Assembly (NCBI RefSeq): GCF_016458275.1
Contig: NZ_JAEMHM010000018.1
Coordinates: 62,001-126,000, forward strand
Reading direction: 5' to 3'
From: Geomesophilobacter sediminis
Lineage (GTDB): Bacteria; Desulfobacterota; Desulfuromonadia; Geobacterales; Geobacteraceae
Length of the DNA stretch: 64,000 bases
Shown: positions 34,427-42,283 of the stretch, one piece after another
Layout of the letters: every line of letters starts with the position of its first letter
Position numbering within the stretch: position 1 is the stretch's first letter
The notes under the pieces: model-generated
Database searches by the model: none
The model's input: only the letters and a program-made list of their open reading frames with translations
Told to the model about the DNA's origin: nothing
Program-made: the position numbers and the translations under genes

Positions 34427-34888
34427 TTACTGGGCTGCGTCGAGCAGTTCAACCTCGAAGATGAGGGTGGCGTTGGGGGGGATGACCCCGCCGGCGCCCG
34501 CGGCGCCGTAGCCGAGCTGCGGCGGGATGATCAGCTTCCGCTTGCCGCCGACTTTCATGCCCATGACCCCTTCGTCCCAGCCCGGAATGACCTGGCCGGC
34601 GCCGATGGTGAACTTGAACGGCTCGCCGCGGTCTACCGAGCTGTCGAACTTGGTCCCGTTCACCAGCCAGCCGGTGTAGTGCACCGTCACGACCTTGCCC
34701 GCCACGGGAGAGGCGCCTTTGCCCTGGACCAGATCCACATAGGCGAGCCCGGACGGCGTCTTCACCTCACTGCCGGCGGCGGTAACGGGTGCTTCGCCCG
34801 GCCCCTTCACCTCTTTCTGCGAGCAGGCGGGAATGGCGATAGCTGCAATCAGCAGCAGCGCGACGATGAACTTCTCAACATTACGCAT
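34427..34888 (-). CDS. FKBP-type peptidyl-prolyl isomerase lipoprotein
   Basis: A 153-residue lipoprotein (lipobox AIPAC, Cys about 19) with a single FKBP domain (about 45-153). Active-site residues of the fold are visible in [38 protein letters not shown] and [13 protein letters not shown]. It would assist folding in the periplasm or at the outer membrane. The ATG at 34888 has AGGAGG 9 bases upstream; the longer open frame has no site. Confidence 0.94.
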   Translation of the reverse strand: MRNVEKFIVALLLIAAIAIPACSQKEVKGPGEAPVTAAGSEVKTPSGLAYVDLVQGKGASPVAGKVVTVHYTGWLVNGTKFDSSVDRGEPFKFTIGAGQVIPGWDEGVMGMKVGGKRKLIIPPQLGYGAAGAGGVIPPNATLIFEVELLDAAQ

Positions 34889-35067
34889 CGAAACAAACCT
34901 CCTTTTGAGTCTCTTCTCAATCGGTTGCGGCGGTCTGAGCGGTGTATACATCCGCACTCTTCGACCCAGAACCGCGATTCTTTAATGTAAATGTTCTGTT
35001 TGGCGAAGTTTTCTTGCTTTTGCCGGACAATGTCATCCGCGATGGCTCGGGAGTGCCCCCCCTAGCG

Positions 35068-35091
35068 CCCCTCTCCCTCCGGGAGAGGGAG
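35068..35091. repeat. CCCTCTCCCTCCGGGAGAGGG palindrome
   Basis: One palindromic unit of the CCCTCTCC family, 8 bases downstream of the stop of the DUF1015 gene. It may serve as that gene's transcript end. Confidence 0.7.
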
Positions 35092-35098
35092 AAAGCGC

Positions 35099-36340
35099 CT
35101 AATCCAGCATGTGGATGAACAACCCGCTGCGCAGCTTCGGCTCGAACCAGGTCGATTTCGGCGGCATGATCTTGTCCTGGTCCGCCAGCGACATGAGCTC
35201 CTCCATCGAGGTCGGGAAGAGGGAGAACGCGACCTGGTACTCGCCCGAGTCCACCACCCGCTCCAGCTCTTCGATGCCCCGGATCCCGCCGACGAAGTGG
35301 ATCCGCTGGTCGGTGCGCGGGTTGCGGATCCCCAGGACCGGGCTCAAGAGGTTGTCCTGCAGGATGGAGACGTCCAGCGCCCCGACCGGGTCCCCCTCGA
35401 CAAAGGTCCCCTCGCGCGGGACCAGCTCATACCATTTCCCGGCGAGGTACATGCCGTACTGGTGCCGCTGGGTGGGGCTCAGCTTCCCGGCCACCGGGGT
35501 CACCAGGAAACGCTCGGCCACCTGCGCCATGAACTCGGCCACGCTCCGGTCGTTGAGGTCCTTCACCACCCGGTTGTAGGGCATGATGTTCATTTCGTTG
35601 TCCGGGAAGATGACGGTGAGGAAGAAGTTGTACTCCTCAGTACCGTTGTGGGCCGGGTTGGCCGCCTTGCGCAGTTCGCGCACCCGGCTCGCCGCGGCGC
35701 TCCGGTGGTGGCCGTCGGCGACGTAGAGGGTCGGGATGGCGGCAAAGCGCGCGGTGAGCTCGGCCACCAGCGCCGGATCGGCAGCCGCCCACAGGGTGTG
35801 GGAGACGCCGTCGTCGGTGACGAAGTCGTAGAGCGGTGCCCCGGCGGTAACCGAGTCGACCAGCGCGGTGATGGCCGGATCGTGGCGGTAGGTGTAGAAA
35901 ACCGGTTCGTCGTTGGCATCGAGGGTATCGATGTGGCGGACGCGGTCCTCTTCCTTGTCGGCGCGGGTAAGTTCGTGCTTCTTGATCGCACCGCTCTGGT
36001 AGTCGTCCACCCCGGCGCAGACGACGAGCCCGGTCTGGGTGATGTTCCCCATCCGCTGCTTGTAGACGTAGTAGCGGTCGGTCTCGTCCTGCAGCAGCAC
36101 GCCCGTCTTCAGGAAGCGCTCGAGGTTTTCGTGCCCGCGGCGGTACACCTGATCGCTGTGCTCGTCGGTGCCGAGGGGGAAGTCGATCTCCGGACGGGAG
36201 ATGTGGAGAAAGCTCACCTCGTTCCCCTCGGCCATCCGGATCGCCTCCTTCGTGTTCATCACGTCATAGGGAAGCGAAGCGACCTTTTCGGCCAGTTCCT
36301 TTACCGGGCGCACGCCCTTGAAAGGTTTGATAAATGCCAT
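35099..36340 (-). CDS. DUF1015 family protein
   Basis: A 413-residue soluble protein beginning MAFIKPFKGVRPVKELAEKV (trimmed) with the family's PYDVMN motif, YVYKQRM and ADGHHRSAAASRV. DUF1015 genes are widespread in bacteria and archaea, frequently beside serine or SAM-related enzymes, but no activity is established. An AGTTGGGAGA site precedes the ATG at 36340. It follows the NlpC/P60 gene by about 100 bases, which carry a short repeat. Confidence 0.92.
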   Translation of the reverse strand: MAFIKPFKGVRPVKELAEKVASLPYDVMNTKEAIRMAEGNEVSFLHISRPEIDFPLGTDEHSDQVYRRGHENLERFLKTGVLLQDETDRYYVYKQRMGNITQTGLVVCAGVDDYQSGAIKKHELTRADKEEDRVRHIDTLDANDEPVFYTYRHDPAITALVDSVTAGAPLYDFVTDDGVSHTLWAAADPALVAELTARFAAIPTLYVADGHHRSAAASRVRELRKAANPAHNGTEEYNFFLTVIFPDNEMNIMPYNRVVKDLNDRSVAEFMAQVAERFLVTPVAGKLSPTQRHQYGMYLAGKWYELVPREGTFVEGDPVGALDVSILQDNLLSPVLGIRNPRTDQRIHFVGGIRGIEELERVVDSGEYQVAFSLFPTSMEELMSLADQDKIMPPKSTWFEPKLRSGLFIHMLD

Positions 36341-36380
36341 CGTGTTCTCCCAATTGAGTTTCTTCCCCCGCCGGACTGCT

Positions 36381-36423
36381 CCGACCGATCCGTCGGATCG
36401 GACCGATCGGTCGGATCCGACCC
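36381..36423. repeat. CCGATCGGTCGGATC-type tandem palindromes
   Basis: Four overlapping palindromic 10-base words (GACCGATCCG, TCGGATCGGA, CCGATCGGTC, GGATCCGACC) in 43 bases between the NlpC/P60 and DUF1015 genes. Confidence 0.75.
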
Positions 36424-36439
36424 GGCGGGGAAGCAATTG

Positions 36440-37291
36440 CTAAAAATACCTTTTCGCGCCGACAAAGCGCTTCTGGAAATACCCTTCGTCGATGGTGGAA
36501 ACCTTGATGTCGTCACCGCGCTTCGGCGCGTGGACGAAACGGCCCCCCCCCACGAAAATGCCCACATGGGTGATCTGGTCCTCGGAAGCCCCGAAGAAGA
36601 CCAGGTCGCCATCCTTCAACTCGTCCTTGCCGACCGCATCGCCCACCCGGAACTGCTCCCGGGAGGTCCGCGGGATGTTCACCCCGCACAGGTTGTAGAC
36701 GGCGCGGACGAATCCGGAACAGTCCATCCCGTCGACGACGGTGTCGCCGCCCCAACGGTAGGGGATTCCGACGAAACGCTCGGCGGTGCGGGCCGCAATG
36801 AACCCCATGTCGTTGCGGTCCTTGCGTGCCTCCACCTCCCGACGGCGGTGCTCCTGCTCACGCGGCTCCTGCTCCTTGCGGGGCTCGACCTTCGCCTGCC
36901 GCTCCGGCGGCGCCTTGCGCAGCGACGGTGCCGGCGCCTTTTCCAGGACCGGCTCCATCCGGCGCCCCTCCGGCCTGGGAGCGGCGATGAAATACGGGCC
37001 GATCACCCGCTCCGAAACCAGCTTCCGGGCCGCCCGGCTCGCCTCTTCCTTTCGCTCGAAGTCGCCGAAGCGCACGGCGTAGATACCGTTCTCCTTCTTG
37101 AAATAGAAGGCCTCGATCCCCTTTTTCTGCAGCTTCGCGGTCAGCCGCTCCGCGTTTCTCACGTCGGAGAACGCACCCACCTGGATGGCGAAACCGAGGT
37201 TCCTGATCCCGGCCTTCTGGGCGGCGCACCCGGTCGCCACCGGCACCAGCAGGCAAAAGGCGATCGTAGCCGCTTTCAACTTCCTAAACAT
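36440..37291 (-). CDS. SPOR and NlpC/P60 cell-wall hydrolase lipoprotein
   Basis: A 283-residue lipoprotein (lipobox VATGC, Cys about 22). An N-terminal SPOR-like domain (about 32-100, FAIQVGAFSDVRNAERLTAK) is followed by a charged linker with many Glu/Arg/Pro residues, then an NlpC/P60 domain (about 160-283). The catalytic Cys is in GMDCSGFVRAVY, the His in THVGIFVGGGRFVHAP. The SPOR part would bind denuded glycan at division sites and the NlpC/P60 part cleave peptide cross-bridges. Its start overlaps the end of prfB by 8 bases. Confidence 0.94.
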   Translation of the reverse strand: MFRKLKAATIAFCLLVPVATGCAAQKAGIRNLGFAIQVGAFSDVRNAERLTAKLQKKGIEAFYFKKENGIYAVRFGDFERKEEASRAARKLVSERVIGPYFIAAPRPEGRRMEPVLEKAPAPSLRKAPPERQAKVEPRKEQEPREQEHRRREVEARKDRNDMGFIAARTAERFVGIPYRWGGDTVVDGMDCSGFVRAVYNLCGVNIPRTSREQFRVGDAVGKDELKDGDLVFFGASEDQITHVGIFVGGGRFVHAPKRGDDIKVSTIDEGYFQKRFVGAKRYF

Positions 37292-38400
37292 CCTGAGTCT
37301 CCCGGCGAACCCCCATCAGATACGGGACCACGAAATCCTCGAGGTCACCGTCCAGGACCGCGTCGGGGTTGCCGCTCTCCACGCCGGTCCGCAGATCTTT
37401 CACCATCTTGTAAGGATGCAGGACGTAGGAGCGGATCTGGCTCCCCCACCCGATCTCCTTCTTCTCGCCGGCGATGGCGCTGGCGCTCGCCTCGCGCTCC
37501 CGAAGTTCCATCTCGTACAGCTTGGAACGGAGCACCTTCAGGGCGGTCGCCTTGTTCATGTGCTGGCTCCGCTCGCTCTGGCAGGCGACCACGATCCCGG
37601 TCGGGATGTGGGTGATGCGGACCGCGGAGTCGGTGGTGTTGACGTGCTGGCCGCCGGCACCGCTGGAGCGGTAGGTGTCTACCCTTAGGTCGCTCTCGAC
37701 GATCTTGATGTCGATGTCCTCTTCCTCGATGACCGGGAAGACGAAGACCGACGCGAACGAGGTGTGCCGCCGGGCGTTGCTGTCGAAGGGCGAAATCCGG
37801 ACCAGGCGGTGGATGCCCGCTTCGGCCTTGAGGTAGCCGTAGGCGAACTCGCCGGTGGCCGCGAAGGTGCACCCTTTGACCCCGGCCTCCTCACCGGCCT
37901 GGTAGTCGGTGATCTCGGTCTTCCACCCTTTCTTCTCGCAGTAGCGCAGGTACATGCGCAGGAGCATCTCGGCCCAGTCCTGGCTTTCGGTGCCGCCCGC
38001 CCCCGCGTTGATGGAAACGAAGGAGGAGCTCGCGTCGTGGGGACCGGAGAGCATCCGCTTGAACTCGGCGCGGGTGACCCCCTCCTCCAGCTTGGCATTC
38101 AGCGCGGCGACCTCGGCGAGCGTCTCCTCGTCCTCGGCCTCGCTGCCGAGCTCGATGAGGATCCGCACGTCCTCCAGCTCGCGGCTCAACCGCTGCCACT
38201 CCTCGACGTCCTTCTCCATGGAGGTCCGCTCCTTCAGGACCTGCTGCGCCTTGTCCGCGTTGTCCCAGAAATCGGGACGGGCAATCGCCTCCTCGAGTTC
38301 CTGGATCGACTCCTTCTTGCGATCTACGTCAAAGAGACCCCCGGAGCTTGGCAATGCGCTCGGCAAGATCATCTACTTTGGCGATTTCTTCTCTGAACAT
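37284..38400 (-). CDS. prfB: peptide chain release factor 2, programmed +1 frameshift
   Basis: Terminates translation at UGA and UAA. Frame 0 begins at 38400 with MFREEIAKVDDLAERIAKLR and reaches the stop codon CTT TGA C (TGA at 38331-38329) after 23 codons. A +1 shift that skips base 38331 continues as DVDRKKESIQELEEA, giving 371 residues in total. A Shine-Dalgarno-like CGGGGG and the slippery CTT precede the stop as in E. coli. Downstream motifs include the GGQ loop (SSGAGGQHVN) and the SPF-type discriminator (RISPFDSNARRHTSFASV, trimmed). It is part of the lnt-prfB-NlpC block. Confidence 0.96.
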
Positions 38401-38481
38401 CTGGTGACTCCTTTATGTTTACCGGGCTGCTCGATGGTGGAGCAGCTCGTTATTAACCGGTGGACCGTTGCAACCTTGAAC

Positions 38482-40020
38482 CTACTTTTTCTTCGTTTTC
38501 CCCTTCGCCGACGTCTTGAGCGGGTACCCCGCGCAGACCGCGGCGCCGCAGAGACAAAGAATCGCAAAGACGTCGCCGAAGCGGTTGTAGAAGGTCCCCC
38601 CCTTGCCGGGATGGACCTTGGCCGCCAGGGTGGCCTCCTCGAAGAGCGGGGTCATCCCGTCGATGTGCCCCCTGCTGTCGATGGCCGAGGTGATCCCCGT
38701 GTTGGCGGCACGCACCAGCGGGACCCGGTTCTCCACCGCGCGGAACACCATCATGGAAAGGTGCTGGTACGGCGCCGAAGAGCGCCCGAACCAGGCATCG
38801 TTGGTGATGTTCACCAGCACGTTGGCCCCCGCCGCCACGTAGGAGCGGGCAACTTCCGGGAAGATCCCCTCGAAGCAGACCAGCACCCCCAGCCGGGCGC
38901 CGTCGGTCTGGAGCGGCACCGCGCTTTTGCCCGGGGAGAAATCGCCGATCCCGGCAACCATCTTGTTCACGAACGGGAGGAGTTTGGCCAGCGGCACGTA
39001 CTCCCCGAACGGCACCAGGTGCAGCTTGTCGCTGCGCCCGACCACCGCGCCCTGCGGCGAGATCAGGTAGGCGCTGTTGAGATAGCGTACCAAGCCGTCT
39101 TCTTTCTCGACGGCCGGGCTCCCGGTCAAAAGCGGGCTCTTCAGTTCGGCCGCCAGAGCCCTCACCCGCGCCGCGTAGACCGGTTCGGCCTGAAAGAAAA
39201 ACGGCAGCGCGCTCTCGGGCCAGACCACCAGGGTCCCCGGCTCCCGGCAACCGAGCCGGGTCAGCCGCTCGTAGGTCGCGACGGTCGATTCCTGGAAGGC
39301 CGGGTCCCATTTCACGTCCTGCGGGATGTTCCCCTGGACCAGGAGCACCTGCTGCTCGGGGCCGCTTTCCGGCCGGCTCAGGACGCCAAAGCCATAGGCG
39401 ACGGTGAGCGCCATGAGGACCAGCAGCGCAATCAGCCCGCGCACCGGATAGGTCGCCCCCTTGCGGGACACCGAAAGGAGTACCCGGAAAATCACCACGT
39501 TGGCCAGGGCGATCAGGAAACTTAAACCGTAGACCCCGGTCAGGTCCGCGATCTGGATCAACGGCAGGGTGCGGTACTGGGAGTACCCCAGGGATTCCCA
39601 CGGGAAGCCGGTAAGGAGAAACGAGCGGACGAACTCCAGTCCGGTCCAGATGACCGGAAAGGAGACCAGCGCGGAGATCCCCGCGTTCTCCCCCCGGCGC
39701 ACCAGCCAAAGCGTTACCGCCGGGTACAGCGCCAGGTAGGCGCAAAGGAACATATAGAGGGCGAAGCTTACCGAGAGGGGGAGCTTGCCGTAGGTGGTCA
39801 TGACGATGTTCACCCAGTAGAGCATCCCGGCGTAGCCGGCGAGCCCTGCGGTGAACGCGAGGTTGAAAGCCTTGCCGGGAGCCGCTCCGTCGGTCGCTTT
39901 GAAAAGCGGCACGAAGGCGCACCAGGCCAGGATGGAGAGTCCGGGAATCGGGAACGAGAGCGCCAGGAAGACGCCGCTGAGCAGCGCCCACAGATAGCCG
40001 GCGCGGGACGACATTTTCAT
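38482..40020 (-). CDS. lnt: apolipoprotein N-acyltransferase
   Basis: An inner-membrane enzyme of 512 residues that adds the third acyl chain to lipoproteins, many of which are encoded in this window. At least six hydrophobic helices fill the first 200 residues. The periplasmic nitrilase domain (about 215-480) has the Glu in [12 protein letters not shown], the Lys in [13 protein letters not shown] and the Cys in [13 protein letters not shown]. The ATG at 40020 lies 11 bases after corC; an ATG two codons in is equally possible. Confidence 0.94.
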   Translation of the reverse strand: MKMSSRAGYLWALLSGVFLALSFPIPGLSILAWCAFVPLFKATDGAAPGKAFNLAFTAGLAGYAGMLYWVNIVMTTYGKLPLSVSFALYMFLCAYLALYPAVTLWLVRRGENAGISALVSFPVIWTGLEFVRSFLLTGFPWESLGYSQYRTLPLIQIADLTGVYGLSFLIALANVVIFRVLLSVSRKGATYPVRGLIALLVLMALTVAYGFGVLSRPESGPEQQVLLVQGNIPQDVKWDPAFQESTVATYERLTRLGCREPGTLVVWPESALPFFFQAEPVYAARVRALAAELKSPLLTGSPAVEKEDGLVRYLNSAYLISPQGAVVGRSDKLHLVPFGEYVPLAKLLPFVNKMVAGIGDFSPGKSAVPLQTDGARLGVLVCFEGIFPEVARSYVAAGANVLVNITNDAWFGRSSAPYQHLSMMVFRAVENRVPLVRAANTGITSAIDSRGHIDGMTPLFEEATLAAKVHPGKGGTFYNRFGDVFAILCLCGAAVCAGYPLKTSAKGKTKKK

Positions 40021-40031
40021 TGTCTTCGCGG

Positions 40032-40889
40032 TCACGGGGTTTCCGGCTCCTGCTCGTCCGGCTGCCGGCGCACCACGCGTACCTTGCCGATGCGGCGCTC
40101 GTCCGCTTCCAAAACGGTGAGGGAGAGGGTGTCGGTCTCCACGATCTCGCCGACCTGCGGGATGCGGCCGGTGACGTGGAAGATGAGCCCTCCCACCGTC
40201 TCGAACTTGTCCCGTTCGATGGCCACGTCGAAATGTTCTTCCAGTTCCTCGACCGGAAGCCGCCCCTCGGCGACGATGGCGCCGTCCGCCTCGACCGAAA
40301 GCTTCTCCTGCTCCAGGTCGTACTCGTCCTGGATGTCCCCGACGATCTGTTCGAGCAGGTCCTCGATGGTGACCAGTCCCGCCGTTCCGCCGTACTCGTC
40401 GATGACCACCGCCATGTGGACCCGGCGCTTCTTGAAGTCGTGCAGCAGGGCCTCGAGGTTCTTGGTCTCCGGGACGAAGAAGGGGGGGCGGATGATGCTT
40501 TTCAGCTCGATGGCCGAGTTCTCCGTCCCCCAGTAGCGGAGGAGGTCCTTGGCATAGATGAGGCCGACGATGTTGTCGATGGTCCCCTGGTAGACGGGGA
40601 GCCGCGAATGGCCGCAGGCGATCACCGCCTCCAGGACATCGCTGATCTCCGATTCGATGGAGACGCACGCCATGCCGGTGCGCGGCAGCATGATCTCGCG
40701 GACGACGGTATCCCTAAGGGCGAGGATGGAACGGATCATCGCGTTCTCCTCCTCGTTGATCAGCCCTTCCTCCTCGCCGGCATCCATGACCTCCTGGATC
40801 TCCGCCTCGGTCACCCGCTTTCTTCCGTACAGCAGCCTGGAGATCGACTCCAAAAGCCCCTGTCCCTTTTTTCCGTTCTCCTCTTCCAA
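40032..40889 (-). CDS. CorC-type CBS-domain protein
   Basis: A 285-residue soluble protein of the CorC/hemolysin C group, without the DUF21 membrane domain. Two CBS domains (about 65-190, with [13 protein letters not shown] and [20 protein letters not shown]) are followed by the C-terminal transporter-associated CorC_HlyC domain ([19 protein letters not shown]). In enterobacteria CorC sits next to lnt and ybeY and has been linked to Mg/Co efflux. The same neighbourhood occurs here (ybeY, this gene, lnt). A GGAGTT precedes the start. Confidence 0.9.
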   Translation of the reverse strand: MEEENGKKGQGLLESISRLLYGRKRVTEAEIQEVMDAGEEEGLINEEENAMIRSILALRDTVVREIMLPRTGMACVSIESEISDVLEAVIACGHSRLPVYQGTIDNIVGLIYAKDLLRYWGTENSAIELKSIIRPPFFVPETKNLEALLHDFKKRRVHMAVVIDEYGGTAGLVTIEDLLEQIVGDIQDEYDLEQEKLSVEADGAIVAEGRLPVEELEEHFDVAIERDKFETVGGLIFHVTGRIPQVGEIVETDTLSLTVLEADERRIGKVRVVRRQPDEQEPETP

Positions 40890-40952
40890 GGATTAACTCC
40901 CTTATTCCATGATAAGGATTTGAATTTTTCCAGCTGCGCCGGCGATGTTCCT

Positions 40953-41074
40953 CGTTTCCCAAGGTCCACCTTGGGAACGCATACCGACCATCAGAGTTCC
41001 AGCTTTGTCACACGAGCGAAGCTGGAGCTTCGCGTCTAGCCGGCCGTTCCCCAGCCGCAGCTTGGGAACGAGAA
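40953..41074. repeat. GTTCCCAAGCT-type inverted repeats
   Basis: GTTTCCCAAGG..CCTTGGGAAC (40954-40978) and GTTCCCCAGCC..AGCTTGGGAAC (41046-41070) are two palindromes 70 bases apart, with AGCTTCG words between. A half copy is at about 8052. Confidence 0.75.
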
Positions 41075-41086
41075 TTTCATTACGGT

Positions 41087-41794
41087 CTACCCCACGAAAT
41101 GAAACAGCGTCGACACCCCGGCGGCCAGCGCCGTGCCGACCATCGCCCCGAAGATGACCTCCCGCAAGGTGTGGATCCGCAGCAGGAGCCGGGAATGGCT
41201 CACCATGATCGCCAACAGGTAACAAAGGAGCGAGATCAGCGGTTCCTGCGTGTTCAAGGTGATGGAGGTGGCGATGGCAAAGGCGACCGCGGCGTGCCCG
41301 CTGGGGACTCCACCGTGCAACGGCGTTCCCTTCCCGGTGACTGCCTTGAGAATGATCACCACGATGACGACAAGGAGGACCGAGACGATCGTCCCCATCT
41401 CCGAACTGGTTCCCACCACCGACAGCCCCTCCCGGTACAGCGGAAAAATATATTTGGCGAGCACCAGGTACCCCAGGACCGCCGCCCCGAAGGAGGCGAC
41501 CAGAACGGCACCGGCGGCGACGTCTTTGGCGATCTTGGCGAGCGGATGGTACTCCGGGGTGATCATGTCCACCGCCGTCTCCACCGCCGTGTTCAAAAGC
41601 TCGGCGAAGAGGACGAAGGAGACCGACAGGGAAAGGAGCATGAACTCGACCGGGGTCACCCGGAAAAGGAGCGCCGCCAGCAAGAGCACCAGCGCGGCCA
41701 GGAAGTGCCAGCGCATGTGCTTTTGGGTGCGCACCGTGTAGATGATCCCCTGGACGGCGCAATTGACCGAATCGATGAAGCGGGTCGGCTTCAC
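41087..41794 (-). CDS. fused diacylglycerol kinase and PAP2 phosphatase
   Basis: A 235-residue polytopic membrane protein combining two lipid enzymes. Residues about 1-120 match prokaryotic DAGK, with the catalytic ELLNTAVETAVDMI and the helix arrangement. Residues about 125-235 are a PAP2 phosphatase with GVPSGHAAVAF and SRLLLRIHTLRE. The last PAP2 motif usually ends in Asp but has Glu here, and the first motif (K...RP) is weak. Such fusions are thought to recycle lipid carriers such as undecaprenol. It lies between ybeY and corC. Confidence 0.9.
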   Translation of the reverse strand: MKPTRFIDSVNCAVQGIIYTVRTQKHMRWHFLAALVLLLAALLFRVTPVEFMLLSLSVSFVLFAELLNTAVETAVDMITPEYHPLAKIAKDVAAGAVLVASFGAAVLGYLVLAKYIFPLYREGLSVVGTSSEMGTIVSVLLVVIVVIILKAVTGKGTPLHGGVPSGHAAVAFAIATSITLNTQEPLISLLCYLLAIMVSHSRLLLRIHTLREVIFGAMVGTALAAGVSTLFHFVG

Positions 41795-41809
41795 TCCCCC
41801 CTCTCCATG

Positions 41810-42283
41810 CTAGAGCTCAAGCAGCCCCTCCCCCTTGAGCACGGTGAAGATCTCCTGCTCGCGCTTTTCCATCCGGCGCGCTTCCTCCTCGCCGCTGCGC
41901 TCGTGGTCGTACCCGGTGATATGCAGGATGCCGTGCAACAGCAGGAAACAGAGCCTGGAGAAGAACGGCTCTCCCCCCTCCTCCGCCTCGCGGGCCGCGG
42001 TGTCCGCGGAAACCACGACGTCGCCCAGGACGTCCGGGTTCACCTGGCCGAACTCCCCTTCCTGCATGGCAAAGGAGATGACGTTGGTCGCCTTGTCCCG
42101 CCCCAGGTACTCGCGGTTGATCTGGCGGATGGTGCGGTCCCCGACGATGCTGATCGACAGCTCCGCCTCAGGACATCCCAAGTCGTCTAAGATCCTCTGC
42201 GCCACCTTTCGCAACGCCGTCGTCCCGACCGGCCTCCGTTTTTGGCGGTTCGTTATCGCTATCTTCTGGCTTCTTGGCGGCAA
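41810..42283 (-). CDS. ybeY: rRNA maturation endoribonuclease YbeY
   Basis: A metal-dependent RNase of 157 residues needed for 16S 3'-end maturation and ribosome quality control. The zinc motif HGILHITGYDHE (HGxLHxxGYDH) is at about 115-126, preceded by the typical DKATNVISFAM and DVLGDVVVS. The start is TTG at 42283, selected by an AAGGAG eight bases upstream; no in-frame ATG fits. This start lies 116 bases inside the end of the preceding phosphodiesterase gene, an unusually long overlap for the operon. Confidence 0.92.
   Translation of the reverse strand: MPPRSQKIAITNRQKRRPVGTTALRKVAQRILDDLGCPEAELSISIVGDRTIRQINREYLGRDKATNVISFAMQEGEFGQVNPDVLGDVVVSADTAAREAEEGGEPFFSRLCFLLLHGILHITGYDHERSGEEEARRMEKREQEIFTVLKGEGLLEL

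Noticed and set aside
35111-37615. 834-codon plus-strand frame
   Set aside because: Spans three well-identified minus-strand genes and has no recognisable domain.
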